Assembly (NCBI RefSeq): GCF_041146395.1
Contig: NC_090984.1
Location: 83,091,114 to 83,155,113 of the forward strand
Origin: Eulemur rufifrons
Taxonomy: Eukaryota; Chordata; Mammalia; Primates; Lemuridae
Reading direction: 5' to 3'
DNA length: 64,000 nucleotides
Shown here: in pieces, positions 63,150 through 64,000 of the stretch
Numbering within the stretch: the first letter of the stretch is position 1
Layout of the letters: each line of letters begins with the position of its first letter
The notes under the pieces: model-generated
What the model was told of the DNA's origin: nothing
Databases searched by the model: none
What the model saw: only the letters and a program-made list of their open reading frames with translations
Position numbers and translations under genes: made by a program

Positions 63150-63475
63150 AATGAAATAACTAAAATTATTTAGTAAAAAATTAGAACAAGATCAGTTAAT
63201 TAAAAATGTACAGGAGATAGTCAATCCTGTATTTTAGAAGTAAATCATAGCAATAAGTACTTCTCATATTAAAAAAGAGAAAGAGAAAAAGAACACAGAT
63301 CCTAAGTAAATGGGATTAAAAATGAAAGATACATGAAAGAATGAGAAAAAAATATAAGTAAACTAAAAACCGATCCTTTGGGAGGGTGAGAGGTAAGGAA
63401 GACAAGCTTAAATTAATCAGGAAAATAACACAAAACCAACAAAATTAAAAATAAAGGAGATATGACAATGATAAA
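63150..63475 (+). mobile_element. Old L1 ORF2 fragment, plus strand
   Basis: 'agtaaactaaaaaccgatcc' and 'tttgggagggtgagaggtaa', then 'aattaatcaggaaaataac', resemble the linker between the L1 endonuclease and reverse transcriptase. Decayed. Confidence 0.5.
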
Positions 63476-63639
63476 AATTAGCAAATGCAGGAAGATAGTT
63501 GGTGCCAGTAATTTTCAGTCTGCTCCCCAGATCTGCAGGGGAGCAGGGAGCATGAGAGGAGCAGGCCAGGCATCAAATCAGGAAGGGTCCAGACCTTTCC
63601 CCATCGGGTCACCCAGAGCAGCTCCATCTACAATGATAC

Positions 63640-64000
63640 TTAGACTTGACCAAAAATACCACACAGAAAAGATAAGCATTATAAATTGTGTTGGGGTTCC
63701 CCAAGATCACCCCTAGTTTCAAGGATTCTCTAGGAGGACTCACAGGATTCAGCATATAGTTGTACTCATGGCCATGGTTTATTACAGTGAAAGGATACAA
63801 AGGAAAATCACCAAAGGGAAAGATCACATGGAGTGAAGTCGGAAGAAAACCAGGCCCAAGCTTTCTCGAGCCTTTTCCCAGTGGAATCAGTCACACCAAT
63901 ACGCTTCATTTTCCAGCAACAAACTGACAACACCTGTGAAGTGTTGTCTATCAAGGATGCTCATTGGAGACTCAGTGCCCAAGGTTTTGTGGGGAGTTGG
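63640..64000 (-). mobile_element. Old LTR, minus strand, running off the window
   Basis: 'gccatggtttattacagtga', 'aggatacaaaggaaaatcac', 'aaaaccaggcccaagctttc', 'acctgtgaagtgttgtctat' and 'ggagactcagtgcccaaggt' follow a common mammalian LTR pattern (probably ERVL-type). TTTATT on this strand is its AATAAA. The element is cut by the right edge. Confidence 0.6.

Overview
This is vertebrate nuclear DNA, almost certainly from a strepsirrhine primate (lemur or loris/galago group). Dimeric Alu elements occur on both strands. They carry the wording 'cctagcactctgggaggccg' and 'gagcaagagcgagacc', which is typical of strepsirrhine Alus rather than the human subfamilies. They sit among ancient mammalian repeats (MIR, L2, MER5-type hAT elements, MaLR LTRs, old L1). 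The window is not bacterial, plasmid or phage DNA, and I see no operon, CRISPR array or defence system.

The only protein-coding gene I can support is PTGDR, the prostaglandin D2 receptor DP1, on the + strand. Exon 1 holds codons 1-279 (46382-47218) inside a CpG island. An intron of about 6.3 kb (47219-53529) has a GTGAGT donor and an AG acceptor. Exon 2 holds codons 280-358 plus the stop (53530-53769). A probable 3' UTR of about 1.7 kb ends near an AATAAA at 55462. The predicted 358-residue product is a complete seven-helix receptor.

The roughly 46 kb upstream is intergenic and repeat-rich. At 2.5-4.5 kb lie old L1 3' parts. At 7-13 kb come an Alu, an L1 3' UTR, a hAT element nested in an older repeat, and a MaLR LTR. 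The 13-20 kb stretch is sparse (MIR, MER5, one Alu). At 20-26 kb L1 fragments are interrupted by Alus, including a monomeric Alu with a sense-strand T tract and a close inverted Alu pair. At 28.7-29.4 kb two Alus lie in tandem. At 31-38 kb a minus-strand L1 keeps its 5' half but lacks its 3' half, and is flanked by inverted copies of an older repeat. At 40.3-41.2 kb a young 5'-truncated L1 with perfect target-site duplications is nested in an L2. MIRs lie close to the promoter.

Downstream of PTGDR come an old L1 with a MER5A inside, a small ERV relic with intact ends, a phenylalanine-type primer-binding site and 5-bp duplications (57067-57557), an L1 endonuclease fragment, a MaLR LTR holding a MER1-type hAT element, a long old L1 3' part interrupted by an unidentified segment, and an LTR running off the right edge.

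I did not find a new biological system. The observations most worth checking are the ERV relic, the T-tract Alu monomer, the unidentified hairpin-bearing insertion at about 61.2-61.6 kb, and the L1 lacking its 3' half. Repeat family names come from recognition, not a database search, and repeat ends without target duplications are approximate.
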